Positions 25,121 through 33,982 are shown, numbered from the stretch's first letter. The stretch: 51,301 nt of DNA from Lacrimispora amygdalina (GCF_003432035.1 NZ_QOHO01000083.1:1-51301), one strand, 5' to 3'. A program made the numbers and translations. Notes: generated by a model not told the origin, from the letters alone.

Positions 25121-25735
25121 ATGAAGAATGAATCTGGTTTTGGTTTATGCAAAAACGGCATTGATTATCATGAAATCATCGAATGCATCGTCAGTGCACT
25201 GGACGCCAAAGATCCCTATACGGCGGGGCATTCTCAAAGGGTCAGCGATATGGCGCTGGCCCTTTCCGGGTTTTTAAAGCTTGAAAGAGAAGAAACGGAG
25301 CGGATTCACATTGCCGCTCATCTTCATGATATTGGTAAGATCGGAGTTCCTGATGCAGTATTAAATAAACCTGACAGGCTTTCTCCCGACGAATGGGCTT
25401 CCATGAAAAAACACCCCCAGACAGGTGCTCAGATTTTAAGCAAATCCCGACATTTAAATGAACTGAAAGACATTGTTCTTCATCATCATGAACGGTATGA
25501 CGGAAAAGGCTATCCTTACGGACTGAAGGGAGATGAGATTCCGCTTGGGGCCAGGATCATCTCCGTCTGTGATTCTATTGATGCCATGACTTCGGACAGG
25601 GGGTACCGGGATGCCTATTCACTGAAATATTGCTATGAGGAAATAAAGAAGAATTTAGGCATCATGTATGATCCCCGGATTGGAGCTATGGCATTGGAAC
25701 ATTGGGATGAATTAACGAAATATGTGGCGGACTGA
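25121..25735 (+). CDS. HD-GYP domain phosphohydrolase
   Basis: The 204-residue protein is almost entirely an HD-GYP domain: AGHSQRVSDMALAL, AAHLHDIGKIGVPD with the HD dyad, HHHERYDGKGYPYGLKGDEIPLGARIISVCDSIDAMTSDRGYR. The GYP element reads GYP. Such proteins typically hydrolyse cyclic di-GMP, although stand-alone members can have other nucleotide substrates. There is no sensory domain or membrane segment. The ribosome binding site is poor. Dyad copy 3 upstream suggests that it may be controlled together with the iron genes. Confidence 0.85.
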   Translation: MKNESGFGLCKNGIDYHEIIECIVSALDAKDPYTAGHSQRVSDMALALSGFLKLEREETERIHIAAHLHDIGKIGVPDAVLNKPDRLSPDEWASMKKHPQTGAQILSKSRHLNELKDIVLHHHERYDGKGYPYGLKGDEIPLGARIISVCDSIDAMTSDRGYRDAYSLKYCYEEIKKNLGIMYDPRIGAMALEHWDELTKYVAD

Positions 25736-25835
25736 TTTGTGGATTTTGATACTTGTTATTCTGATGGAATCGTGCTAACCTAAGAAGAAGTGGGATATTT
25801 TCCCATAATAATTAATCAGCAAAGGATTTGGATGA

Positions 25836-27245
25836 ATGAGCAGGAAACAGAGTCATGCAGGTACCGTAGGGATAATTGCTTTTCTGACAGCAGTTTTTAT
25901 ACTGGCAGGAGCTATAACTGCACTGGCAGATGATGCTTCTAAGTTTGTGCCCGGAACAAAGATCAACGGAGTTTTGGTGGGAGGTATGACTGTAGAGGAG
26001 GCAAAGGTACAGATAGAAGGTTTTTATGGAAGAGAGTATCAGCTTACCATAAAAGAAACGGGAGGTGCCTCTGAAGTAATTAAGGGATCAGATATTCAGT
26101 ATCAGGTAGTGATCACCGACGGACTTCAGAATATACTGGCCCAGCAGAATAGTAACGGACGGGTGGCAGGTCCTGATATTGACAACAGCAGCGTTCTGAA
26201 AAGCACAGTAACCTACCAGGAAGAGAAGCTGAAAGAACGGCTGGATTCTCTTGCCTGTGTAAGCAGTAAGGATATTGTGGTTACACAAAACGCAAAGATC
26301 TCGGACTGGCAGGAGGGACAGCCCTTCACAGTGATTCCTGAGATTCAGGGGAACAGCGTAAACAGAAAGAAGCTTGACGAAGTAGTCCGGGCTGCATTAA
26401 CCCAGGAGACCAGACAGATCAGTCTGGAGGAAAATGGCTGTTATGATACCATTACTGTGACATCACAGGATTCAGGACTGGCAGCCAGATGTGCGGCGCT
26501 TAACCAGATCAGGGAGATGAAAGTCACATATTTATTTGGCAGCCAGTCAGAAGTGCTGACTGGAGAACAGCTCTGTACCTGGATTGAAGGCTCGGACCAG
26601 ACAGGTATCCACATAAGCGGGGCAAAAGCTGCAGCATATATTCAGTCACTGGCAGGAAAGTATGATACGGCTGGAAAAGCACGGCCGTTTAAAGCGGCTG
26701 ACGGCAGGGATTTGTCTCTTTCCGGTGCATATGGCTGGCGGATTAATCAGGAAGCGGAGACTCAGGCGCTTATTGCCATTGTTCAGAGCGGACAAAGCCA
26801 GGAGAGAAATCCCCAGTACAGCCTGGCAGCAGCTGACCGTAATGTGGACTGGGGCGGTACTTATGTGGAAGCGGATATGGCTGCCCAGCATGTTTATATG
26901 TATCAGAACGGCAGTGTCATATGGGATTCCCCCTGTGTGACTGGGAATGTATCAAAGAAACTATCCACGCCGGAAGGCATTTATACCCTTGCCTATAAGC
27001 AGACTGACCGTATACTGCGGGGTGATAAAAAACCGGACGGAACTTATGAATATGAGAGCCATGTAGATTACTGGATGCCCTTTAACGGCGGAATCGGTTT
27101 TCATGACGCCAGCTGGAGAAGCAAATTCGGAGGTTCCATCTACCAGACCGGCGGAAGTCATGGATGTATTAATCTTCCTCCCAAAAAGGCAAAGGCTCTT
27201 TATGAGCTGATTTATACCGGAATACCCGTTATATGCCATTATTAA
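25836..27245 (+). CDS. L,D-transpeptidase (YkuD) with N-terminal peptidoglycan-binding-type domain
   Basis: The 469-residue protein has an N-terminal signal or anchor (about residues 10-31), the region GTKINGVLVGGMTVEEAKVQI typical of the PG_binding_4 domain, and a C-terminal YkuD domain. The catalytic motif is SHGCINLP with His442 and Cys444. It would form 3-3 peptidoglycan cross-links or attach proteins outside the membrane. The start follows a weak site (AAAGGA, 25821-25826), with ATG at 25836. A related and longer enzyme is encoded at 27999, separated by an inverted gene. A bidirectional terminator follows. Confidence 0.9.
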   Translation: MSRKQSHAGTVGIIAFLTAVFILAGAITALADDASKFVPGTKINGVLVGGMTVEEAKVQIEGFYGREYQLTIKETGGASEVIKGSDIQYQVVITDGLQNILAQQNSNGRVAGPDIDNSSVLKSTVTYQEEKLKERLDSLACVSSKDIVVTQNAKISDWQEGQPFTVIPEIQGNSVNRKKLDEVVRAALTQETRQISLEENGCYDTITVTSQDSGLAARCAALNQIREMKVTYLFGSQSEVLTGEQLCTWIEGSDQTGIHISGAKAAAYIQSLAGKYDTAGKARPFKAADGRDLSLSGAYGWRINQEAETQALIAIVQSGQSQERNPQYSLAAADRNVDWGGTYVEADMAAQHVYMYQNGSVIWDSPCVTGNVSKKLSTPEGIYTLAYKQTDRILRGDKKPDGTYEYESHVDYWMPFNGGIGFHDASWRSKFGGSIYQTGGSHGCINLPPKKAKALYELIYTGIPVICHY

Positions 27246-27246
27246 T

Positions 27247-27296
27247 AAAAAAGCTGTCTTACGGCCTGCCAGATGAGCGGATAAGACGGCTTTTTT
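27247..27296. terminator. Bidirectional terminator between convergent genes
   Basis: AAAAAAGCTGTCTTA (27247-27261) pairs with TAAGACGGCTTTTTT (27282-27296) with one G-U pair. The A- and T-tracts serve both the transpeptidase gene and the convergent gene on the minus strand. Confidence 0.9.
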
Positions 27297-27303
27297 CATG
27301 GGT

Positions 27304-27807
27304 TTATTCATTATCAGAGCAAAATACGATGATCTTTGAAGGCGTAATTTCGGCTGGAATATGATCGGAAGCAGACATATAAAGAATAAAAAGATAGTGC
27401 TCACCGGGGCTGAAAAGATAATTCTGTCCATTGGCAAGAACGACCTGTGTACTTCCATCTGCCGGAATATTCAGCTTTATAGTCTGCGCTGCATTTGATA
27501 AGTCTTCATCAAAATAATCCAGGGCCGCTTCATAACCATCACTGTTTTGTGCCATAACAACAGCCAGGTACTGGGGAGGATAAATTAGGGGGACAGGTAC
27601 ATTGGTGTCGTATACGCCGATAATCCGTTCACCAGGACGGAAGGTATGCTGTTCTAAAACAAAGGTCTGGGGAGTTACGACAAAATTAATCTGCCCCAGG
27701 TTTTGTGCGTTCACAGAAAGAAGCAGGGAGCAGCTGCTGCCGGAAACCGAAGTATAAAAGGGAGAAACGGAACTGATGATTCCGTATACAGATAAATAAT
27801 TAGCCAT
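27304..27807 (-). CDS. Uncharacterised protein between two L,D-transpeptidases
   Basis: The 167-residue protein has no signal peptide and no cysteine motif, and looks beta-rich (VSGSSCSLLLSVNAQNLGQINFVVTPQTF, PVPLIYPPQYLAVVMAQ). I do not recognise a family with confidence. It is likely to be a real gene because it is the only long frame on either strand here, is closed by the shared terminator, and runs opposite to its neighbours. The ribosome binding site (GGAAAG on the minus strand) is weak and lies within a small hairpin at 27809-27826 (AATTGG/CCAATT). The function is unknown. Confidence 0.7.
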   Translation of the reverse strand: MANYLSVYGIISSVSPFYTSVSGSSCSLLLSVNAQNLGQINFVVTPQTFVLEQHTFRPGERIIGVYDTNVPVPLIYPPQYLAVVMAQNSDGYEAALDYFDEDLSNAAQTIKLNIPADGSTQVVLANGQNYLFSPGEHYLFILYMSASDHIPAEITPSKIIVFCSDNE

Positions 27808-27928
27808 AAATTGGTTCTTTCCAATTGTTCTTATCCATATCTTATGAAAGGCAGGAAGTCAATATGAATATTCTGGAAATGTCAGGTCAAATCGTAATAA
27901 AAAAGTCAAGAAATATACCATAAATATT

Positions 27929-27958
27929 TAGACATATTTCGAGGTTTTACGATATAAT
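27929..27958 (+). promoter_or_regulatory. Promoter of the second L,D-transpeptidase gene
   Basis: TAGACA (27929-27934) and TATAAT (27953-27958) are 18 bases apart, with the start codon 41 bases further on. Confidence 0.6.
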
Positions 27959-27998
27959 AATATCTGAATAAAAAGGCTAGTTAAGAGGTAGGAAATAA

Positions 27999-29705
27999 AT
28001 GGAAAAGCAAAAGCCCCACAGCAGGAAGAAAAAGTCATTGGGAATCGGGGGTCTGGCTGTAATCGGAGGCGGGTCCGTTGCCGTAGTCGCATTAATAGCG
28101 GCGCTTACATATTTACAGATCGGAAGACAGTATAAAGAGGTGTTTTTCCCCAACACCATTATCAATGGTATGGATGCATCCAAAAAATCCATTGATGAGG
28201 TTAAGACGATGGTTGCAGCCGGCATTGACGGTTACCAGCTTACAATTAAAGAACGGGGTGACAATACAGAGATCATTAAAGGTACTGATATCGGCATGGA
28301 AGCAGTTTTTGACGGAAGTGTGGAAAAACTGCTGCAGCAGCAGAAACCTCTTGAATGGGCAAAGCATATTAGGAAATTTCAAAATTTTGATATAGGAACC
28401 CTGGTAAAATATAATCAGGACCAGTTTGATGCAGCTGTAACAAAGCTGTCCTGTTTCCAGGAAGATAAGATAAAAGAACCCCAGGATGCTGCCATTTCAC
28501 AGTATGAGTCCGGTAAAGGGTATCATATTGTGTCGGCAGATGAGGGAAACCGGCCTGATCCGGAAAAGGTGAAATCGCTGATATCGGCTGCTGTCATGGA
28601 TTTAAAGACAGAGGTATCCTTAGACGAAGGCGATGCTTATAAAAAACCGCAGATCACAGCAGATGATCCTGACCTGGTCAGCCAGGTCCAGACCTTAAAC
28701 CGGTATACCAACGTGAAAGTAACCTATCAGTTTGGCGATAAGAAAGAAGTGTTAAACGGCGATACCATTTCCAAATGGGTGGGAGTAGGAGAAGACGGCA
28801 AGGCGTTTTTAAGCAGTTCTGAGGTAACTGCTTATGTAAAAGGGCTGGCTTCAAAGTACGATACGGTATCAAAGGCAAAGACTCTTAACACTTCCTATGG
28901 TAAGACGGTAAAAATAACCGGAGGAAGTTATGGCTGGAAGATTGACCAGAAGGCCGAAGCCGATGAACTGGCAGGAATTATCCGCTCTGGAGAAAGCCAG
29001 GAAAGAGTTCCTGTGTATAAGCAGGAGGCCGCCAGTTTTGGAGAGAATGATTATGGCAATACCTATGTGGAAGTAAATCTCACAGCCCAGCATTTATATT
29101 TTTATAAAGATGGTAAACTGGTTCTTGATACTGATTTTGTATCAGGAAATGAATCAAAGGGCTGGTCAACCCCGGCAGGCGTTTACTCCCTTACCTATAA
29201 GCAGAAGGATGCGACCTTAAAAGGAGAGGATTACAGAACCCCGGTCGCTTACTGGATGCCATTTAACGGCAACATCGGATTTCACGACGCTACCTGGCGA
29301 AAGCAGTTTGGAGGAAGCATTTTCAAAACCAGCGGGTCCCATGGCTGTGTAAACCTTCCGCCTGCGATGGCCAAAACTCTTTTTGAAAATATTCCGTCAA
29401 AAGTGCCGGTTCTCTGCTACAATTTACCTGGTACGGAATCAAAGACAACCTCAAACGGTACAACGAAAACCGAAACGACTGCGACAACGCCGGCAACAAC
29501 GCCTTCCACAACGTCAGCTCCGGCCACAGCGGCCGCGACAACAGCCGCACCGACAACGGCGGCTCCAACAACGGAAGCGCCTGCAACATCTGCGGTAACA
29601 ACGCCTTCCACCCAGGAAACCCCTGTTATGAATAACCCCCAGCAGGAAGCCGGCCCCGGAGTTTCCAAGTCCACTAAGAAAAAAACAGGTCCCGGTGTCA
29701 AATAA
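27999..29705 (+). CDS. L,D-transpeptidase (YkuD) with Thr/Pro-rich tail
   Basis: The 568-residue protein has a short basic N-terminus, one membrane anchor (about residues 15-42), a PG_binding_4-type region beginning NTIINGMDASKKSIDEVK, a second similar segment, and a YkuD domain with SHGCVNLP (His448, Cys450). About 80 residues of Thr/Ala/Pro repeats (TTAAPTTAAPTTEAP type) follow the catalytic domain and end in a basic stretch. This tail is absent from the neighbouring paralogue and could span or bind the cell wall. The two enzymes are similar along their whole shared length, so the pair looks like an old duplication. Confidence 0.9.
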   Translation: MEKQKPHSRKKKSLGIGGLAVIGGGSVAVVALIAALTYLQIGRQYKEVFFPNTIINGMDASKKSIDEVKTMVAAGIDGYQLTIKERGDNTEIIKGTDIGMEAVFDGSVEKLLQQQKPLEWAKHIRKFQNFDIGTLVKYNQDQFDAAVTKLSCFQEDKIKEPQDAAISQYESGKGYHIVSADEGNRPDPEKVKSLISAAVMDLKTEVSLDEGDAYKKPQITADDPDLVSQVQTLNRYTNVKVTYQFGDKKEVLNGDTISKWVGVGEDGKAFLSSSEVTAYVKGLASKYDTVSKAKTLNTSYGKTVKITGGSYGWKIDQKAEADELAGIIRSGESQERVPVYKQEAASFGENDYGNTYVEVNLTAQHLYFYKDGKLVLDTDFVSGNESKGWSTPAGVYSLTYKQKDATLKGEDYRTPVAYWMPFNGNIGFHDATWRKQFGGSIFKTSGSHGCVNLPPAMAKTLFENIPSKVPVLCYNLPGTESKTTSNGTTKTETTATTPATTPSTTSAPATAAATTAAPTTAAPTTEAPATSAVTTPSTQETPVMNNPQQEAGPGVSKSTKKKTGPGVK

Positions 29706-29720
29706 GGAGATTGATTAGTC

Positions 29721-29996
29721 ATGCTTAAGAAAGAAACCTTTGTACCAATCCAGTTTTTTAAAAAAGAGGCTTATACAGGAAGCATGAATGGAATGCGGTA
29801 TCGGATTAATAAGGAAGAAGAGGGGCTTGAAGTTACCGTATATCCCCAGCCATACTGTTATGAAGCGACTCCCGATGAAAAAAAGACGAAAGCAGTTTTC
29901 CCTTTTTCGGAGGAAGGAAGAGAGCAGGCTTTGGAGTGGATCAATAAACAGTTTACTGAGAAACAGGATCTATGGTCAGCTGCCATAAGAAAATAA
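29721..29996 (+). CDS. Small uncharacterised protein
   Basis: A 91-residue acidic, soluble protein (MLKKETFVPIQFFKKEAYTGS, PYCYEATPDEKKTKAVFPF, EEGREQALEWINKQF). Similar small proteins in Lachnospiraceae are sometimes labelled GNAT acetyltransferase, but no acetyl-CoA motif is visible here. It begins 15 bases after the transpeptidase gene behind AAGGAG and is probably co-transcribed with it. The function is unknown. Confidence 0.7.
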   Translation: MLKKETFVPIQFFKKEAYTGSMNGMRYRINKEEEGLEVTVYPQPYCYEATPDEKKTKAVFPFSEEGREQALEWINKQFTEKQDLWSAAIRK

Positions 29997-30021
29997 ATAA
30001 AAACAAAAAATTTTAAAAAAG

Positions 30022-30070
30022 AAAGGAGCTGTCTTGTCACCTGACATTTGGTTGACAAGGCAGCTCCTTT
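30022..30070. terminator. 18-bp hairpin closing the transpeptidase operon
   Basis: Arms 30022-30039 and 30053-30070 (AAAGGAGCTGTCTTGTCA and its near-perfect complement, one G-U pair) enclose a 13-base loop. Only three T residues follow on the plus strand. The right arm overlaps the -35 element of the next promoter, so this element may also be regulatory. Confidence 0.65.
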
Positions 30071-30080
30071 GTGCTAAATT
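30035..30080 (+). promoter_or_regulatory. Promoter with upstream TGTCA-TGACA dyad, before the nucleoside salvage operon
   Basis: TTGACA (30052-30057) and TAAATT (30075-30080) are 17 bases apart, and TGC at 30072-30074 makes an extended -10. The palindrome TGTCA-CC-TGACA at 30035-30046 sits just upstream of the -35, and TGACA recurs within it. As the operon ends with a NiaR-type repressor gene, this dyad is a candidate NiaR operator; I cannot confirm the consensus from memory. Confidence 0.55.
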
Positions 30081-30111
30081 CAGAGCAGAGAAAAGGAAGG
30101 AGATGGTAATT

Positions 30112-30858
30112 TTGGCTGAAATCATGCCCCATATCAGGCTGTCTCACAGTCAGGCAGCACCCTATGCTCTGCTGCCTGGGGATCCGGCCCGCTTAGACCG
30201 GATTGCTCCATATCTGTCGGAGGTGCAGGAGCTGGCTTACAACAGGGAATACCGCAGCATAAAAGGCCTTTATCATGGAGTGCCTGTGATGGCGGTTTCT
30301 ACCGGAATAGGGGGAGCATCGGCCGCAATCGCTGTAGAGGAGCTATCAAGAATCGGAGTCCGTGGAATGATCCGGATCGGCAGCTGCGGGGCCCTTAAAA
30401 AAGGAATCGGACTGGGAGATTTAATTCTGGTAAACGGAGCCGTCAGGGATGATGGAGCGTCCTCTTCCTATGTGGATTCCAAGTATCCCGCAATCCCGGA
30501 TACGGGACTTCTGATTGACTGTATGGAAAGCGCTAAAGCATTGGGGGCAAGGACTCATGTTGGAATTGCCAGAAGCCACGACAGCTTCTACATCGATCAG
30601 GAAGAGGAAATCTGCGCTTACTGGGCGGGGAAAGGTGTACTTGGATCTGACATGGAGACGGCTGCTGTATTTGTAACAGGAGGCTTGCGGGGGGTTAAAA
30701 CGGCGTCCATACTGAATACAGTGGTGGAATATCAGGATGAGCTCTCAGAACAGATTAACAGCTATACTGACGGCGAATCTGCCATGATGAGAGGGGAACA
30801 AATGGAGATCCTTACAGCGCTGGAAGCGTTTGTACGAATGAATCAATCAGGATCATGA
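30112..30858 (+). CDS. Nucleoside phosphorylase (PNP/UDP family)
   Basis: The 248-residue protein belongs to the PNP_UDP_1 family: LLPGDPARLDRIAPYL, STGIGGASAAIAVEEL, IRIGSCGALKKGIGLGDLI and the late motif GSDMETAAVFV. It cleaves a nucleoside with phosphate to base and ribose 1-phosphate. The start is unusual: the best spaced codon after AAGGAG (30097-30102) is TTG at 30112, while the ATG at 30103 is too close and the ATG at 30124 is far. Its place ahead of an ECF transporter and a NiaR-type repressor suggests a pyridine nucleoside substrate, although uridine or purine nucleosides are also possible. Confidence 0.8.
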   Translation: MAEIMPHIRLSHSQAAPYALLPGDPARLDRIAPYLSEVQELAYNREYRSIKGLYHGVPVMAVSTGIGGASAAIAVEELSRIGVRGMIRIGSCGALKKGIGLGDLILVNGAVRDDGASSSYVDSKYPAIPDTGLLIDCMESAKALGARTHVGIARSHDSFYIDQEEEICAYWAGKGVLGSDMETAAVFVTGGLRGVKTASILNTVVEYQDELSEQINSYTDGESAMMRGEQMEILTALEAFVRMNQSGS

Positions 30859-30872
30859 ATGGAGGAAATGAG

Positions 30873-31475
30873 ATGAATCATTTATTTAAGACCAGGCTGC
30901 ACGCAGCCACTTTTGTGCTGATACCGGCCTGCATCGGAATTAATTATTTAGGAAAACTTTTTGCATCAGTTTTAAAACTTCCTCTTTGGCTGGATTCCAT
31001 CGGAACCTGTATCGGTGGAGTGCTTGGAGGTCCGGTCATCGGGGCTGTCTGCGGAGCCGCCAACAACCTGATTTTTGGCTTTACCACCGGTGATTCCATC
31101 ACTTTGATCTATGCGTTAACCAGTCTGGGAATCGGAGCTGCAGTGGGAATCATGGCAAGACTTGGACATATGGAAAAGCTGTCGGGAGCCATTCTGACTG
31201 CAGTAGCTGCAGGACTTACGGCAGTTGTCATCTCCACTCCTTTAAATGTGATATTCTGGGGCGGTGCAACCGGAAACGTCTGGGGAGATCTTTTATTCGG
31301 GTGGTCCCAGTCAGCCGGATTGCCTGTATTCTTAGGATCATTTCTCGATGAACTGGTTGTGGATGTGCCGGACAAGCTGATAACAGTCCTCATTGTTTTT
31401 GCCATAATGAAAGGACTGCCTAAAAAACTCACCTCCCTTTATGACGTCAATGATGAAGTAGAAAGTCTGGATTAA
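30873..31475 (+). CDS. ECF transporter substrate-binding (S) component
   Basis: A 200-residue membrane protein with about six hydrophobic segments, including GTCIGGVLGGPVIGAVCGAANNLIFG, in the style of ECF S components. The S component decides the vitamin or nucleoside taken up. With EcfT and a fused EcfA directly downstream it forms a group I (dedicated) ECF system. The start at 30873 follows GGAGGA (30861-30866) and is preferred over ATG at 30855. The neighbouring nucleoside phosphorylase and NiaR-type repressor suggest nicotinamide or nicotinic acid riboside as the cargo; this is inference. Confidence 0.8.
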   Translation: MNHLFKTRLHAATFVLIPACIGINYLGKLFASVLKLPLWLDSIGTCIGGVLGGPVIGAVCGAANNLIFGFTTGDSITLIYALTSLGIGAAVGIMARLGHMEKLSGAILTAVAAGLTAVVISTPLNVIFWGGATGNVWGDLLFGWSQSAGLPVFLGSFLDELVVDVPDKLITVLIVFAIMKGLPKKLTSLYDVNDEVESLD

Positions 31476-31491
31476 GAAAGGGTTCATTCCT

Positions 31492-32268
31492 ATGAAAAGC
31501 ATTAGTCTCTACGTAGATAAGGACAGCTATTTAACCAGACTTCACCCGTTTGCCAAGATGGTTTATATTCTGGCAGCCATCAGCGTGCCTCTGATTGGAG
31601 GCGCGCTGTGGATGTACGGGCTGTTTCTGGTAATCAGTCTGGGCCTTTTGATCAGCGGAGGAATCTTAAAAAAGGTTTTTCCGCTGATTGCATTTTCATT
31701 TACCATTATCATCACTATTTTTCTTATTCACGGTCTGTTTAATAAGGAGAACATGACGATTCTGTTTCGGATCGGAGCTCTGGCCTTTTATCAGGAAGGT
31801 CTCCTTTACGCATGCCGGATCGGTCTTAATATTTTAAATATGCTTCTTGCTTTTGCGGCATTTGTACTGACCACCAAGCCCGCGGATCTGGTGGATGATT
31901 TGGAACAGACCGGTTTTTCTCCCAGATTCGGATATATGATCACCTCTGTTTTTCAAATCATACCTCAGATGATGGCAACCATGAATACCATTTTAGATGC
32001 CCAGAGGAGCCGTGGAATGGAAACTGAAGGAAGCTTATTTACCAGGGCGAAGGCGTTTATTCCTCTGATTTCTCCCGTAGTCAGCAGCTCTCTCATCAAT
32101 ACCAGGGAACGGGCGATTGCCCTTGAAGTGAGAGGATTCGGATCAAAAAATAAAAAGACTTTTTTAAGAGAACACCGGCTTTCGGGCAGGGATAAACGGT
32201 TCATGATTCTCATGGTTCTGTTTATTGCGGCTTCGGTTGTATGGAGGGTGATGTATGGCATTCATTGA
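31492..32268 (+). CDS. ecfT: ECF transporter transmembrane protein EcfT
   Basis: The 258-residue protein is an EcfT (CbiQ-type) scaffold with four or five membrane segments, followed by the coupling helices. SRGMETEGS and ALEVRGFGSKNK correspond to the conserved A-R-G coupling motifs (here SRG and VRG) that contact the ATPases. It joins the S component to the ATPase pair. It overlaps the ATPase gene by 14 bases. Confidence 0.9.
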   Translation: MKSISLYVDKDSYLTRLHPFAKMVYILAAISVPLIGGALWMYGLFLVISLGLLISGGILKKVFPLIAFSFTIIITIFLIHGLFNKENMTILFRIGALAFYQEGLLYACRIGLNILNMLLAFAAFVLTTKPADLVDDLEQTGFSPRFGYMITSVFQIIPQMMATMNTILDAQRSRGMETEGSLFTRAKAFIPLISPVVSSSLINTRERAIALEVRGFGSKNKKTFLREHRLSGRDKRFMILMVLFIAASVVWRVMYGIH

Positions 32269-33982
32269 AGTGAGCGGTTTGAAATACCGGTATCCCCACA
32301 CCCGTAGGCTGGCCCTTGACGGGATTGGTTTTGAAGTGGAAAAGGGAGAGTTTATCGGGATTGCAGGGGAGAACCAGGCAGGAAAAAGCACTCTTTGCCA
32401 GGCATTTGCGGGGCTGGTTCCTACCATGTTCCGGGGAGCGTATGGAGGAAAGGTGTTCATAGACGGAATGGAAGCTTCAAAGGTACCGATTGCAGCGCTG
32501 TGCCAGAAGGTGGGCCTTGTGTTTCAGAATCCGTTTAACCAGCTGTCCGGTGCGAAGGATACGGTTTATGATGAAATTGCTTTTGGCCTTCAGAACCTTG
32601 GAATTCCAAGGGAAGAGATCGGAAAAAGAGTGGAAAATGCATTACGGATTTTGGATATCATCAGGTATAAGGACAGGAATCCCTTTGATTTATCCGGTGG
32701 ACAGATTCAGAGAGTGGCTATCGCCAGCATTCTTGCCATGGAGCCGGAAGTTCTTGTCCTTGATGAGCCGACCTCCCAGCTGGATCCCCAGGGCAGCGAG
32801 GATGTGTTTCAAGTGGTTGAAAAGCTGGCAAAAACCGGAATCACCATCATCATGGTAGAACAAAAGATGGAAAAGCTGGCGGCCTATTGTGATAAAATAC
32901 TATTGCTTCATCAGGGAAAACAGGTGGCTTATGATGTTCCGGAGCGTATTTTTTCCAGAGATGATTTAAGTAAGCTGGGAGTGGAGCCTCCTGTATACAC
33001 CCAGGTTTCCAAAGCTCTTTCCGTGCACAGAAAAGAGGGAGAGGAGCTTATCTATCCCGTAACCTTAAAACAGATACAAAAGTTAAAGGAACAGTTTCCT
33101 CTCAGCCTTCCCGGAAGAATAAGGGGCAGGAAAGGAGTGAAACAGGAGACGGAGATATTTAACATAAAGGATCTGGGGTTTTATTATATACCTGGCGCTC
33201 CTGTGATTGAAAATCTTACACTTACCCTGGATGCGAGACCGACTGCAGTGATCGGACAGAACGGCGCCGGAAAAACTACCCTGGTTAAGCTGCTTAAGGG
33301 ACTTTTAAAACCAAAGGCTGGAACTGTTTTGCTTGAAGGGGAAGATATTTCAGGGCGGACGGTGGCCCAGCTTGCAAAAAAGGTGGGATATGTATTTCAG
33401 AATCCCGATGACCAGATTTTTAAAAACCAGGTTTTGGAAGAGGTGATGGTAGGCCCCTTAAACATTGGCATGACGAGAAACGAGGCGGAACATCGCGCCA
33501 GAGAAGCCCTTGAGATGGTGGGGCTTCTCCATGCAGCAGAAGAAAATCCTTATGATCTGGATCTGTCTGAGCGGAAAATGGTAGCAATTGCATCCGTTGC
33601 CGCAATGGACCCTAAGGTGCTGATATTAGATGAACCCACCATCGCCCAGGATGCCAGGGGACGGGAAGTATTGGGGAAGTTAATCCGTACCATGACAGAA
33701 AAAGGAAAATTCGTACTGGCAATCCTTCATGACATGGATTTTGTGGCCCGTTATTTTGAGCGGGTTATTGTTATGGCAGGGGGAAAAGTGATTTCAGACG
33801 GACCGGGAGAGGAGGTTTTTTACCAGAAGGACATTCTTTTAAAAGCCCGGCTGGAGCCGCCTCACATCACTAGACTTTGCGAACTCCTTGGATATGAAGG
33901 AGCATTTTTGACAACAGAGGACATCAGAATACAAGGCAGGTACGACGAGACGTGGATGGAAGCAGAAGAAGAAAAAAAATAG
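32255..33982 (+). CDS. ecfA: ECF transporter ATPase, two fused ATP-binding domains
   Basis: A 575-residue fusion of two ABC ATPase domains. The first has Walker A GENQAGKST (Lys44, with Gln where Gly is usual), signature LSGGQ and Walker B VLVLDEPTSQLD. The second has Walker A GQNGAGKTT (Lys340) and Walker B VLILDEPTIAQD. Its signature reads LSERK instead of LSGGQ, so one of the two composite ATP sites is probably degenerate. It powers uptake through EcfT and the S component. The gene overlaps ecfT at the front and the repressor gene at its end (31 bases). Confidence 0.92.
   Translation: MAFIEVSGLKYRYPHTRRLALDGIGFEVEKGEFIGIAGENQAGKSTLCQAFAGLVPTMFRGAYGGKVFIDGMEASKVPIAALCQKVGLVFQNPFNQLSGAKDTVYDEIAFGLQNLGIPREEIGKRVENALRILDIIRYKDRNPFDLSGGQIQRVAIASILAMEPEVLVLDEPTSQLDPQGSEDVFQVVEKLAKTGITIIMVEQKMEKLAAYCDKILLLHQGKQVAYDVPERIFSRDDLSKLGVEPPVYTQVSKALSVHRKEGEELIYPVTLKQIQKLKEQFPLSLPGRIRGRKGVKQETEIFNIKDLGFYYIPGAPVIENLTLTLDARPTAVIGQNGAGKTTLVKLLKGLLKPKAGTVLLEGEDISGRTVAQLAKKVGYVFQNPDDQIFKNQVLEEVMVGPLNIGMTRNEAEHRAREALEMVGLLHAAEENPYDLDLSERKMVAIASVAAMDPKVLILDEPTIAQDARGREVLGKLIRTMTEKGKFVLAILHDMDFVARYFERVIVMAGGKVISDGPGEEVFYQKDILLKARLEPPHITRLCELLGYEGAFLTTEDIRIQGRYDETWMEAEEEKK

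Noticed and set aside
29417-29722. 101-residue Val/Ala-rich frame on the minus strand
   Set aside because: It is the complement of the Thr/Ala/Pro-rich tail of the L,D-transpeptidase and has low complexity and no ribosome binding site.
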